The position numbers were made by a program, and so were the translations under genes. A DNA stretch of 64,000 bases from Sphingopyxis alaskensis RB2256. GTDB lineage: Bacteria > Pseudomonadota > Alphaproteobacteria > Sphingomonadales > Sphingomonadaceae. Where the stretch lies: the NCBI RefSeq assembly GCF_000013985.1, contig NC_008048.1, forward strand, positions 124,001 through 188,000, written 5' to 3'. This document shows, one piece after another, positions 1 through 7,814 of this stretch. How positions within the stretch are numbered: position 1 is the stretch's first letter; the number at the start of each line of letters is the position of its first letter. The notes below the pieces were generated by a model. That model saw nothing but the letters and a program-made list of their open reading frames with translations. It did no database searches and was not told the DNA's origin.

Positions 1-228
1 CCAGTAGCCATATTGGAACCGGCGGTCTGCGCCACGCGCGATCAGCCGCGCGGCGAAAAAGGCGGCCAGCGTAAGCCCTGCGTCGGCAAGGCTGTACACA
101 CCGTCGAACAAGATCGACTTTGCGCCGCTCAACAGGCCAATAGCGATGCCAACAAGGGAAAGGGCGAGGGTGCCGGTGGCGGAGAACAGGAGAAGCCGTT
201 GTTCCTTGCGCTCCGAATGCGGTCCCAA
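1..228 (-). CDS. Cation diffusion facilitator (CDF) transporter, N-terminal part
   Basis: The reverse strand reads from a TTG codon at 228 off the left edge, giving 76 residues. The TTG is preceded by a GGAGA ribosome site and the frame has a TAA stop just upstream, so this is the likely start. The peptide has one hydrophobic helix, then 'FDGVYSLADAGLTL', a second helix and 'RRFQYGYW'. These match the first transmembrane segments of CDF-family proton-coupled metal exporters, where an aspartate in this region binds metal. The metal cannot be told from this fragment. It lies near a ZIP-type metal transporter on the same strand, which supports a metal-homeostasis role. Confidence 0.75.
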   Translation of the reverse strand, partial: MGPHSERKEQRLLLFSATGTLALSLVGIAIGLLSGAKSILFDGVYSLADAGLTLAAFFAARLIARGADRRFQYGYW

Positions 229-374
229 TTTCCATCTCCAATATTACAGCGGTCCAAGGGCCGTCACCTGAGGCTGTTATCGTAGCGAGTTACGCTGCCG
301 GCGATGTATTTCCAACTGGCCTGACCTAAGGATGAAGCTGCAGTAAGATCTGCTATTCAAGCCCGCCCCGCATA

Positions 375-1088
375 TCAAACATGATGTTGCACCAGCAGAA
401 ACGCCGAAAGAAAGCCCGTCACGGTAATCAAACCGATCATCGGCGGCGCGTGATCGAAGGCTTCCGGGATCATGGTTTCCGCGAGCATCGCCAGCACCGT
501 GCCTGCAGCGAAACAGAGAATGACCGTCGTTGCGTCGGTTGAGACTGATCCCAAAGCAAAATTCCCGAAGGCGGCTGTGAGCCCTATCAGGAGCGGGATG
601 CCCGCCCAGATCGCGTAAATGTAGCGTCGTGATCGTCCAGCCAGCTTCATCCCCGAGGCGCTTGAGAGTCCCTGAGGAATGTTGGCGAGGAAAAACCCGG
701 CGACGACGCCCATCCCGATCTTCCCGCCGCCAACCATAGACAGGCCGATCACGAGTGCTTCGGGAATGCCGTCAAGAACCGTCCCAACAGCAATCGCGAC
801 GCCGCTTCCGGCATGCTCATTTTCGGTCGTTTGCTTCACGCATTCGCCGCAACGTTTCCTATTTTTCGCGCCGCTTGTGGCGAGATACCAGTTGATGCCG
901 CTGAAGATTGCCGCCCCTCCCAGCAACGCTGTGATCGCAGCGGCGGACATGCCAGTTTTGATTGCGTTCCCCATAAGCTCGACAGCGACAATGGCGATAA
1001 GCACGCCGCCGCCAAACCCCATCACGGTCGCGATGAGGCGATGAGACAGCCGGTTTGAAAACAGGTCCGCGACAACGGCACCGATCAA
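375..1088 (-). CDS. ZIP family metal transporter
   Basis: This is a membrane protein of at least 237 residues with about eight hydrophobic segments and a short Cys/His-containing cytoplasmic loop ('RKRCGECVKQ') after the third. The segments 'GTVLDGIPEALVIGLS' and 'FLANIPQGLSSASG' match transmembrane helices IV and V of ZIP proteins, which carry the metal-binding residues. The TTG at 1088 falls inside a hydrophobic helix: the same frame continues upstream to about 1195 without a stop and encodes 'DFLGAGLWGLFTASGLL', a typical first ZIP helix. The true start is therefore probably upstream, possibly overlapping the end of the RidA gene, but no ATG or GTG is present. It probably imports or moves a divalent metal across the inner membrane. 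Confidence 0.8.
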   Translation of the reverse strand: MIGAVVADLFSNRLSHRLIATVMGFGGGVLIAIVAVELMGNAIKTGMSAAAITALLGGAAIFSGINWYLATSGAKNRKRCGECVKQTTENEHAGSGVAIAVGTVLDGIPEALVIGLSMVGGGKIGMGVVAGFFLANIPQGLSSASGMKLAGRSRRYIYAIWAGIPLLIGLTAAFGNFALGSVSTDATTVILCFAAGTVLAMLAETMIPEAFDHAPPMIGLITVTGFLSAFLLVQHHV

Positions 1089-1192
1089 AAGGCCGCTGGC
1101 TGTAAACAGGCCCCAAAGGCCAGCTCCGAGGAAATCAGCGATGACGCGACTTTCTTTCGTTTCGGATTTTACTGGCCTAGCACGGGTTGCGG

Positions 1193-1585
1193 TCAGTCTG
1201 GAATGCGGGCGATTACCTTGATCTCGAAATCGAATCCGGCCAGCCAGTTCACACCAAGTGCTGTCCAGTTCGGATAAGGCGCTTCAGTGAAGATCTTGCT
1301 CTTCACGGCCATAATCGTTTCGAACTGATTTTCGGGATCGGTATGGAAAGTCGTTAGATCGACGATGTCGTCAAATCCGCATCCCGCAGCCAGCAGGGTC
1401 GCTTCCAGATTTGCGAAGGCCAGCCGAACCTGCTCCGCGAACTCTGGTTCCGGCGAACCGTCTTCACGACTTCCGACCTGGCCGGATACGAAAAGCAAAC
1501 GATCCGACCGGATCGCTGCGGAATATCCATGCTCTTCGTAGAGAGCATGTCGGTTTGCGGGGAAAACCGCATCACGTTTGGCCAT
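1193..1585 (-). CDS. RidA family protein (YjgF/UK114)
   Basis: The product is 130 residues, the usual length for the RidA superfamily. It carries 'LLFVSGQVG' near residue 30 and ends in the typical 'FEIKVIARIP' strand. RidA enzymes hydrolyse reactive enamine/imine intermediates produced by PLP enzymes; many paralogues in other subfamilies have unknown substrates. The conserved arginine of true RidA (about residue 105) is not present in its usual context, so this is more likely a paralogue than the housekeeping deaminase. It is co-directional with the ZIP gene and its stop lies at the point where the ZIP frame opens, suggesting a two-gene transcript. Confidence 0.8.
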   Translation of the reverse strand: MAKRDAVFPANRHALYEEHGYSAAIRSDRLLFVSGQVGSREDGSPEPEFAEQVRLAFANLEATLLAAGCGFDDIVDLTTFHTDPENQFETIMAVKSKIFTEAPYPNWTALGVNWLAGFDFEIKVIARIPD

Positions 1586-1744
1586 GTGTCATTCCTTTGA
1601 TTGAGGACATTCGGGCCTTGGCAAAAAATCGCCCTTGGCTGAATAGTCCGTTGAGTTGTTTTGTGCCTCAAGCATCAATCTGACTAGCCACCTTCAGTGG
1701 CTCATGCGTCTTACCGCCGCTCGCGAGCGGGAAGCCGCCGTCGA

Positions 1745-2734
1745 CTACTGTGCGACGCTTTTCAGATAGACGATGATATCGCGGCGCTGACCCGGATCCT
1801 TGATCCCGTTGGGGAAGAGATTTCCCATGCGATTCCCGGGAATGAAGGATTTTGGCGCCTCGATATGTTTGTCAATATTGTCGGCTGTCCAGGTTATGCC
1901 GGAATTCCGTATCTGGTCCGAATAATCAAAGTTTGGCACGGTGCCCGCCTTGCGGCCGACGACGCCAGCCAGCGTTGGTCCGATGCCGGCACCACCAGGG
2001 TTTATGGAGTGGCATGCCCTGCAAGTCTTGTCGAAAGCCATCTTGCCTGAAGCCACGCCGCTCGTCATGGCCTGCGTTGCGACGGCGGGAACTATCCCGG
2101 GCGGGTTACCTCTATGTGAATTCACCGGCAGGCCGACTTGGCCTTTCTCACCCAGCGCTGGGTAGGCATAGGTGTAAACCCATTCGGATGACTTGGCCGG
2201 AATGTGGCATGATTTGCAGTCGGTTTGGTAATTCGTCGCCGTTTGCTTCTTGGTGTCGGTCGGGTCGAATTGCGCCCAGCCCCACCCGTCACCCCAGAGG
2301 GGGTTGCCCGCGAACCGTCCCTTGCGATCCTTCACCATGAGGAACCAAATCTTGCGATCACCGGCCCAGGATGCGCGGCCTGTGACGAGGTCGGCGCTCT
2401 TCGCAATTGTGACTTCCTTGATCAAGACTGCGCCGTCAGGAAATTTCCCCGCGCTCCGAAAGGCGTCAACATCCGCCGGTCGGGAATAGACGGAATGAAT
2501 TTCTGCCTCTCCCGAGGGCGCCGTGACCGACCAGGTGCCAATGAACATGTAACTCTCGGGGAAGTCTGCGGGAAAGGAGATCGTCCCATCTTTGTTGACC
2601 AGCGACGCGTAAGTATCGTCGGGCGCACCCGCATCGCTCTTTTTGCCGCAGGCTGTGGTGAACAGCGCGACGGCGCAGATGACCGCAATGGTCTTCCCGG
2701 TCAGCAAATCGTCGTTCCTATGAGCACTGAGCAT
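1745..2734 (-). CDS. Cytochrome P460 fused to a class I cytochrome c
   Basis: The product has 329 residues. An N-terminal hydrophobic stretch ends in 'TTACGKK', consistent with a lipoprotein signal (Cys29). A cytochrome P460 domain follows (about 40-195), with a conserved Lys106 in 'LIKEV' and a haem motif CKSCH at 173-177. A second, monohaem cytochrome c domain runs from about 220 to 329, with CRACH at 238-242 and a likely Met axial ligand in 'GNRMG'. P460 proteins of ammonia and methane oxidisers carry a haem cross-linked to a lysine and oxidise hydroxylamine or bind NO; the fused c domain would pass electrons on. The substrate here is unknown. It lies 60 bp downstream of a second P460 gene on the same strand. 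Confidence 0.85.
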   Translation of the reverse strand: MLSAHRNDDLLTGKTIAVICAVALFTTACGKKSDAGAPDDTYASLVNKDGTISFPADFPESYMFIGTWSVTAPSGEAEIHSVYSRPADVDAFRSAGKFPDGAVLIKEVTIAKSADLVTGRASWAGDRKIWFLMVKDRKGRFAGNPLWGDGWGWAQFDPTDTKKQTATNYQTDCKSCHIPAKSSEWVYTYAYPALGEKGQVGLPVNSHRGNPPGIVPAVATQAMTSGVASGKMAFDKTCRACHSINPGGAGIGPTLAGVVGRKAGTVPNFDYSDQIRNSGITWTADNIDKHIEAPKSFIPGNRMGNLFPNGIKDPGQRRDIIVYLKSVAQ

Positions 2735-2794
2735 GGCCGCTGCTCTTGCATCGCCTGTCGCGCCGCAGACGCCGATGGCTGCAGCAGCGTCATG

Positions 2795-3478
2795 TCAACC
2801 GCGGGGGAGCGGTAGCGGATCGAGTATGGGCTTGTAGAATTTGATGTAGACCATGTCTTCTGCATTGGCGATGTGGCACCCCGCGCATTCGTCGACGGAT
2901 TTGAGCGCTGCCGTGGCCAGATAGGGCGGAGCGGAATGATTGAAGTTGAAATAGCCCCAGCCATTTGAATCGGCGAACCGTTTGCTGTCCTTGACTGAAA
3001 CGTCGAGGCCATTGGGCGGACCGGGAAAATATCCTCGCCCGGATGGTGCCGTCGTTGATCCGTCAGGAAATTCGCCTTTCGGATCACTGACGAGCTGTAG
3101 TTCCTTGATCATCATGGTGCCTTCAGGCCATTTGCCGGTCGCCCGATAGGCCTTGAAGGCTGCTGGCTGCGTGTAGACATTGTGGAACTCGGGAAAAGAC
3201 GCTTTCCCGCCGTTAAGACCGTGCGGTGTCAGCGGCGCCCCGAGGAAGACCAACTCGCGAAAGTCTTTTGGTTGGACCAGCTGTCCTTTGGCATCCCAAA
3301 CGGGCGGGATATCGATCTCGGGATAATTGGGGTCGCGAGCGACGGCCGCTTGCGTTCGCGGTTCCGCACTGTCGGATTTCTCGCCTTCCCCTGATGCGCC
3401 GCCGCAAGCCGAAAGTGTCGATAGCAGGAAAGCCGCACTCGCGACGCTCAAAAACGATTGATTATAGACTGGAGTCAC
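2795..3478 (-). CDS. Cytochrome P460 domain lipoprotein
   Basis: I prefer the GTG start at 3478 because AGGA lies 8 bases upstream; the frame stays open to 3547 but has no better ribosome site. The product is about 227 residues. Its signal ends in 'LSTLSACGG', a good lipobox. After a low-complexity linker comes a P460 domain with 'MMIKEL', which supplies the candidate cross-linking lysine, and CAGCH near the C terminus, followed by 'MVYIKFYKP'. This matches the P460 arrangement in which the CxxCH haem site is near the end. It is probably anchored in the periplasm and co-transcribed with the P460-cytochrome c fusion downstream. Its function beyond haem binding is not known. Confidence 0.8.
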   Translation of the reverse strand: MTPVYNQSFLSVASAAFLLSTLSACGGASGEGEKSDSAEPRTQAAVARDPNYPEIDIPPVWDAKGQLVQPKDFRELVFLGAPLTPHGLNGGKASFPEFHNVYTQPAAFKAYRATGKWPEGTMMIKELQLVSDPKGEFPDGSTTAPSGRGYFPGPPNGLDVSVKDSKRFADSNGWGYFNFNHSAPPYLATAALKSVDECAGCHIANAEDMVYIKFYKPILDPLPLPRG

Positions 3479-3996
3479 GGCACCCGTCCTCTTCTTGAAA
3501 TCAATATATGGTATCTGATCATCCAGCATCGTGGGAGAGATGTCCAATAGCCGGTCGGTATAGTTTCAATAGTTTGAAGGCCTATAATTTTTATATAACC
3601 CATTGAACTAAGTGATTTTATTGGTCGGTTCAATGTTTTCGACAATTTATGTGCCGTTCAGCTAATGAGTATGCTGGTCGTTGCTCGACCGACGACGTTG
3701 AGCGCGAGCTGCTCAACCTACGGGGTATATGCAACGCAAAATCTTCGCCCGGATGAAATCGCCAGATCGAGAATCGGTTGTGCGAGCCGCAGTCGCCCAT
3801 GGCCAGCCGGCGCACGGCGAACGTCCGCTTCTCTTCGGTTCAGACTGAAAGCGGCCTGACCGAAAACGGCCAGAGTCGGCGGTATCGCACGCCTGAATGT
3901 GAGTTCGGGGGGTGTCGCCTATTCCGTAGGATTTTGTCGCCACCAAGCGTGGATTAATCGCTTTCCTACAATATTTCGCGCTGTCATGCCGAGCCT
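3479..3996. other. Gene-free stretch upstream of the P460 pair
   Basis: About 500 bases with no convincing gene. The part near 3550-3650 is AT-rich and probably holds the promoter for the P460 genes. On the minus strand, open frames at 3630-3946 show no family resemblance, no good ribosome site and no codon pattern like the neighbours. I see no strong hairpin or repeat. Confidence 0.5.
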
Positions 3997-4119
3997 ATGC
4001 AAGTACGCGGAACCAAATGGCGCGACCGGGCGCTCGCTATCGAATTCTGGATTGCGACCGCGTTGATGGGTGGCTCATTCCTCGTCGGGGCATGGCAGGC
4101 GCTCAAATATTTGTTCTAG
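3997..4119 (+). CDS. Small single-pass membrane protein (40 residues), candidate
   Basis: This short frame begins ATG at 3997 and ends TAG at 4117-4119. The peptide begins with a basic, polar segment ('GTKWRDR') followed by a clear hydrophobic helix ('FWIATALMGGSFLVGAWQAL') and a short 'KYLF' tail. The positive charge before the helix fits an N-in orientation. No family is recognised, and the ribosome site is weak (only GAG upstream). It faces the convergent DUF5818-like gene, 22 bases away. The composition is too protein-like to ignore, but the evidence is limited. Confidence 0.4.
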   Translation: MQVRGTKWRDRALAIEFWIATALMGGSFLVGAWQALKYLF

Positions 4120-4141
4120 CGGTGCAGGTGGTGCAGTGGGG

Positions 4142-4378
4142 CTACGCGCCGGCCGCCAGCGGCGAAGAAGCAATATTCTCGGGAGCCACACCGTCGACAT
4201 CGACCAGGTCTTCACCGACCACGATGCCGGTAATGCGAACACGCTTTTCGATATGGTCGACCGGAACGCGGTGGAGGTCGAGGCGCCACCGACCGCCAAG
4301 GTCACGGCGAAGCGAGAATCCGCCCGCGTCGCGGAGCAAGGTTCCCGTCTCTTCGATTCTCGTGCCGATCATCATCAT
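4142..4378 (-). CDS. DUF5818-like small protein
   Basis: This 78-residue protein begins with three consecutive Met codons (4378, 4375, 4372), so the exact start is uncertain. The pattern 'EETGTLLRDAGGFSLRRD', then 'GGRWRLD', then 'KRVRITGIVVGEDLVDVDGV', resembles the small DUF5818 proteins common in sphingomonads. It reads like a compact beta-rich (OB-like) fold with a polar N terminus. There is no signal peptide or membrane segment. The function is unknown. It is convergent with the small membrane ORF and lies downstream of the thermonuclease gene on the same strand. Confidence 0.65.
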   Translation of the reverse strand: MMMIGTRIEETGTLLRDAGGFSLRRDLGGRWRLDLHRVPVDHIEKRVRITGIVVGEDLVDVDGVAPENIASSPLAAGA

Positions 4379-4452
4379 GTCGTTGGCCTACCCAAAGTCG
4401 CAACACCGCGCCAGAAACTTTGGATGAAGGCCTTTCAACCCAGCCTAAATGC

Positions 4453-5115
4453 TCAGCGCCGCCGAAATGGCTCGCAAGCCACCCCGTCACCGTCGCCATC
4501 CATTTCTGGCCGATATCCCGGCTGACCGCGGTATAACGGCGCAGCACCCGCTGCCCATGCCGCATTGCAATTGCGGTAATAGACGCCGGACGGCGCCGGT
4601 GATGCAATAGGCTGACGCACGGCGGATGCCTGCGGCTTGGGCCGATGTGCCCTGGGATTGGCGGCCCGATAGTCCGCTGGCTTTTGGAAGTCGGAACTCC
4701 AGATGCCTAGTTTGAGGGCCTTGGCGCGCGCCTCGGCGCCGAGATAGCGATCGCTAAACTGAGGCAACGCAACTGCAAGGCCCGCTTCGACCATGGCTTG
4801 GCCTAGATCTATCTGCCGCGCGGTGCAGCTGGCGACGATCCGGTCATAGTCATCAACATCGCGCTGCTCACAGCGCAATTCGGCACCATTCACCAATTGC
4901 CCCAATTTCGCCATCGCTTCTTTCCCACATGCCCAGCTTTGACCCTGCCGCGAACATGTCTGATAAAGCTCGGGGGCATCGACGCCATGTAAGCGGACGG
5001 CAATCCCTGCCATGTCGAGGGAGTCGCCGTCCTTTGCACGGCCCGTTCCACTAATGTCCTGCGCGGACGCGGAAAGCGGGGTCAGCGCGAGTGCGATTAC
5101 AAAAAGCCATTTCAT
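4453..5115 (-). CDS. Secreted thermonuclease-like protein with excalibur domain
   Basis: The product has 220 residues and a signal peptide ending 'LSASAQD'. The SNase fold spans about 22-150 and retains the catalytic trio of staphylococcal nuclease: Arg41 and Glu49 in 'VRLHGVDAPEL' and Arg92 in 'DYDRIVA'. Six cysteines in the domain suggest disulfides, as expected for a periplasmic enzyme. After a Pro-rich linker, an excalibur calcium-binding domain (about 178-216) ends with 'DGDGDGVACE'. It is predicted to be a Ca2+-dependent nuclease acting outside the cytoplasm. Such genes are common on plasmids and islands of sphingomonads. It begins 231 bases from the end of the XRE gene, on the same strand. 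Confidence 0.85.
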   Translation of the reverse strand: MKWLFVIALALTPLSASAQDISGTGRAKDGDSLDMAGIAVRLHGVDAPELYQTCSRQGQSWACGKEAMAKLGQLVNGAELRCEQRDVDDYDRIVASCTARQIDLGQAMVEAGLAVALPQFSDRYLGAEARAKALKLGIWSSDFQKPADYRAANPRAHRPKPQASAVRQPIASPAPSGVYYRNCNAAWAAGAAPLYRGQPGYRPEMDGDGDGVACEPFRRR

Positions 5116-5346
5116 GGGAAGGATTCTAGCGCGGTTAACTTACCAATTTCTTGAACATCCTCGATCGATCGAGCCGAATGTCCGCTATGCGAATATTCGT
5201 CCCAAAGACCGGCTGACAGAACCGGCAATAGCCGAATCGACCAAAGCGCCGACCGCGCCGAACTCCTTTGCTGCGGACGTGGCGCCGGTGACGACCACGA
5301 CGGTATGGGTAGGGCATTAGAACCAGTGCTAAGAGCGCCCGCTCCG

Positions 5347-5673
5347 CTACCGCCCGGACCGACGGTTCTGCATTCCCTTTATAATGTCTCCAAGAACCAA
5401 GCGATCTTGGTGATCGAGAGATTTCAGATCACGGTACATGACGAGCAAATGCTCGTCATCGCTATCTTCGTCCGGCTTCTCCCCGACAAGGCTTGCGATA
5501 GATACCTCAAAATGATCGGCGAGCTTTCGGACAAGTTCGATCGACGGATTCTTGGCGGTGCCTTTCTCAAGCTCCCAGATATGCGCCTTCGACGCACCGA
5601 TGGCGTCAGCCACTTCCTGAAGCGATTGCTGCTTTGCCGTGCGAAGGTTCTGCAGCCTCATCGCCAACGACAT
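5347..5673 (-). CDS. XRE-family transcriptional regulator
   Basis: An ATG at 5673 with GGGAGG eight bases upstream is preferred over the GTG at 5694, giving about 108 residues. An N-terminal helix-turn-helix (about 5-60) has the pattern 'SLQEVADAIGASKAHIWELE', followed by 'NPSIELVRKLADHF'. The C-terminal part is acidic then helical ('RDLKSLDHQDRLVLGDII') and could be a dimerisation segment. This layout is typical of repressors on mobile elements. The upstream intergenic region contains two inverted repeats that are candidate operators, so autoregulation and control of the divergent gene at 6031 is plausible. Confidence 0.85.
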   Translation of the reverse strand: MSLAMRLQNLRTAKQQSLQEVADAIGASKAHIWELEKGTAKNPSIELVRKLADHFEVSIASLVGEKPDEDSDDEHLLVMYRDLKSLDHQDRLVLGDIIKGMQNRRSGR

Positions 5674-6030
5674 GTCCATGACCTCCCTCGACACAACCTA
5701 ACATGAGAGCAACGCCATAGAAATCAACGAGCGTTCGGTCAAACGAACGACTTCGTCCGACCGATTGACTCTAGTCGTTGTCTGATATAACGAACGATAA
5801 CGTAACTACAAATCTTACTAATGCCATCGCATGAACCACCATCGGGATACCATTCCCCACCCTCGCATCTGGGCAGTCCACTCGGCAGAGAAACCTGGGG
5901 TCTCGGACCGATCATCGCGTGGCCGACATGCGAAAACGATACGCACTCGGAGACCGCCCCGGGGGCAGCACCATGACGCGTAGCCGGAAGCGATCAGCAT
6001 CCGTTTCGCAGATCAAGCTGGAGAGAAGAC
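5674..6030. promoter_or_regulatory. Divergent regulatory region with two inverted repeats
   Basis: This gene-free region lies between the divergent XRE gene and the gene at 6031. CGTTCG at 5732-5737 is repeated inverted at 5744-5749 with six bases between. TCGTT at 5775-5779 and AACGA at 5789-5793 form a second inverted pair, close to another GAACGATAACG stretch. The shared CGTT/AACG half-sites suggest binding by one dimeric protein, most simply the adjacent XRE regulator. The rest of the region (5815-6030) has no other recognisable element except the GGAGAG ribosome site for the gene at 6031. Confidence 0.5.
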
Positions 6031-6900
6031 ATGGCTAAAACCACCAAGTCCAAGGCGCTAGTGCCCGCTGGGCAGCGCAAGACGTCCGTCATGCGAAAGG
6101 CAGCCACGGTTGACGTTGCGCCTGCCATGGACGGCACGCTGCTGCCGATCCTAGGCTCCGACCTCGCTGTGGCGAAGCTGATCGGCGACGGAGGCGATGT
6201 CATGCGAGAGGGCGGCGTCGTTCTCGTCACCGGTCGCGCATATGCGACCCGCGCGGGCGTCGTTGCCGCGGAAGAAATATTCTACGATCAGGCAGCGCGG
6301 CCAGATGGCAAGGGTCCGTGGCTCGGAGAGGCGGACAAGGTCAGCTGGCGCGATGAGGCGAGTGGCTATGACTGCATCATGTTGCGGGACACGGACGATG
6401 GTTTTCTGTCCGGATATGTCGGCATCCCCCACGACCATCCACTGTGGGGCTGGGATGATGGCGCAGTTCCGTCGGACATCGGGATCGAGGTGCATGGCGG
6501 TTTGACCTATTCACGGCTGTGCGAGGTAGGGCCGAGTCCGGCGCGACGTTTAGCCGTCGAGGCGCGCCGCATCTGCCACGTGACATTACGCCCGGCGGTC
6601 TACCATCCGGTAGCGCACGCTACTGATCACCGGGTCGAAGACCCGCACGCATGGTGGTTCGGCTTCAGTTGCGATCATGCGTACGACCTCATTCCCAGGC
6701 ATGCGCAGGTTCCGTCCAGGCCCAAGTCATCGGAACTCGCACGGACCTATCGCGACGATGCCTATGTTGTCCGGGAAACGGTTGCGCTCGCTGCTCAACT
6801 GCGCGCGATCGCGGACGGGGACGCAGCGCCCCAGCGCGACGACCAGCCGCCGCCGATCGGCCTCGATCCCAGTCGCGGAGGTGGCCGTGGCCGACTTTGA
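6031..6900 (+). CDS. Conserved mobile-element protein of unknown function
   Basis: This 289-residue soluble protein starts at ATG 6031 behind GGAGAG. The N terminus is basic and probably flexible. The central part carries 'LSGYVGIPHDHPLWG', 'VHGGLTYSRL' and 'WWFGFSCDHAYDLIP', followed by a helical end containing 'YRDDAYVVRE'. I recognise this motif order from uncharacterised proteins of plasmids, integrative elements and phages. Conserved His, Gly and Trp residues suggest an enzyme or nucleic-acid-binding fold, but no function is established. It overlaps the next gene by 14 bases, so the two are probably translated together. Confidence 0.75.
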   Translation: MAKTTKSKALVPAGQRKTSVMRKAATVDVAPAMDGTLLPILGSDLAVAKLIGDGGDVMREGGVVLVTGRAYATRAGVVAAEEIFYDQAARPDGKGPWLGEADKVSWRDEASGYDCIMLRDTDDGFLSGYVGIPHDHPLWGWDDGAVPSDIGIEVHGGLTYSRLCEVGPSPARRLAVEARRICHVTLRPAVYHPVAHATDHRVEDPHAWWFGFSCDHAYDLIPRHAQVPSRPKSSELARTYRDDAYVVRETVALAAQLRAIADGDAAPQRDDQPPPIGLDPSRGGGRGRL

Positions 6901-7660
6901 TCGCCACGTCGGCGAGCTCCCGTGGGGATGGTGGCTTCGAGCCAATCCGCGCGGCTACGAAGATGCAGCGGGGCGCAATTGGTCGAGCGTCAGGGACGCC
7001 TTCTGGGAAGGAGAACTTGGCTTCCCGCCGGTCCACTTCGCACCCGAACAGCATGAACTGATGCTGAGGGTCATGACCGCGATCAGTGCGAGCTGGTTTG
7101 GCACGGAGAGCAACCACGATGTTTTCGGCGGGGACATGATGTTCTGGCGATTCTATCAGTGCTGGCTCGCCAGCATCGGTATGGTCGAGACATCGGAGGG
7201 GAGGGACGTCTTCGATGGGGTGCTGAGCTCATTGGGGAAGTCGGTCCTCATGATGCTGCAGGCCACGCGCGAGCCGGAATTCGAGCGCCTGCCAATGGCG
7301 GCGGTTGTCGCCGCGGTAAGTGCGAGCAAAGGGCTCGACGCCGAGGCGCGGGAGCGGGCGCTGATCACCTTTGAGCAGCAGGTTGGATTTCGTCGCCATC
7401 TGTTCGCGCGCGAAAATCTGGGAAGGCGATACCTGGTGACGTTGACCGGACTTAAGGTTGGCGCGCGGATGCCGACGCGCAATATCGCGTGGTCGCAGTC
7501 CTTCGCCGATGCAAATTCGCGCGATGATCTCTTCGCCTGGCTCGCCGAGCGGGTGCACCGTTGGGATGATTGGGGGGGAATTGCCCACCGAAAGGGCGCG
7601 TCTGCGCTGACAAGCCATTTGTTGTCGGTCATCGTCGGTGCGGGCGGTCTGGCTCGGTGA
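6887..7660 (+). CDS. Hypothetical protein in relaxase-associated cluster
   Basis: The best start is GTG 6887, five bases after GGAGG; this overlaps the end of the preceding gene. The product is about 257 residues, soluble and rich in Trp and aromatic residues near the start ('GELPWGWWLRANPRGYED'), with several helical segments after residue 60. There is no signal peptide, membrane helix or familiar motif. Overlap with the upstream gene implies a shared function in the mobile element. I do not recognise the family. Confidence 0.65.
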   Translation: MADFDRHVGELPWGWWLRANPRGYEDAAGRNWSSVRDAFWEGELGFPPVHFAPEQHELMLRVMTAISASWFGTESNHDVFGGDMMFWRFYQCWLASIGMVETSEGRDVFDGVLSSLGKSVLMMLQATREPEFERLPMAAVVAAVSASKGLDAEARERALITFEQQVGFRRHLFARENLGRRYLVTLTGLKVGARMPTRNIAWSQSFADANSRDDLFAWLAERVHRWDDWGGIAHRKGASALTSHLLSVIVGAGGLAR

Positions 7661-7814
7661 ATCCTATTCGGTGGCGCAATTAGTGCTGTGCTGGCGTGAT
7701 CACGACGAGGCGGCGCCGCTATTACTGTGCGCGACCGCTAGCTTAGGCAGCCTCGGCCCCAGCTCCAACGAGGCAAGTAAGTGAAAGGAGCCAACCCGCG
7801 CCGAACGAAGTGTG

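Noticed and set aside
3630..3946. Minus-strand open frames in the gap after the P460 genes
   Set aside because: No family resemblance, no ribosome sites and frames that overlap each other; not supported as genes or recognisable pseudogenes.
5831..5983. 50-residue basic open frame in the regulatory gap before 6031
   Set aside because: No ribosome site, composition of a random Arg/His-rich frame and no recognisable pattern.
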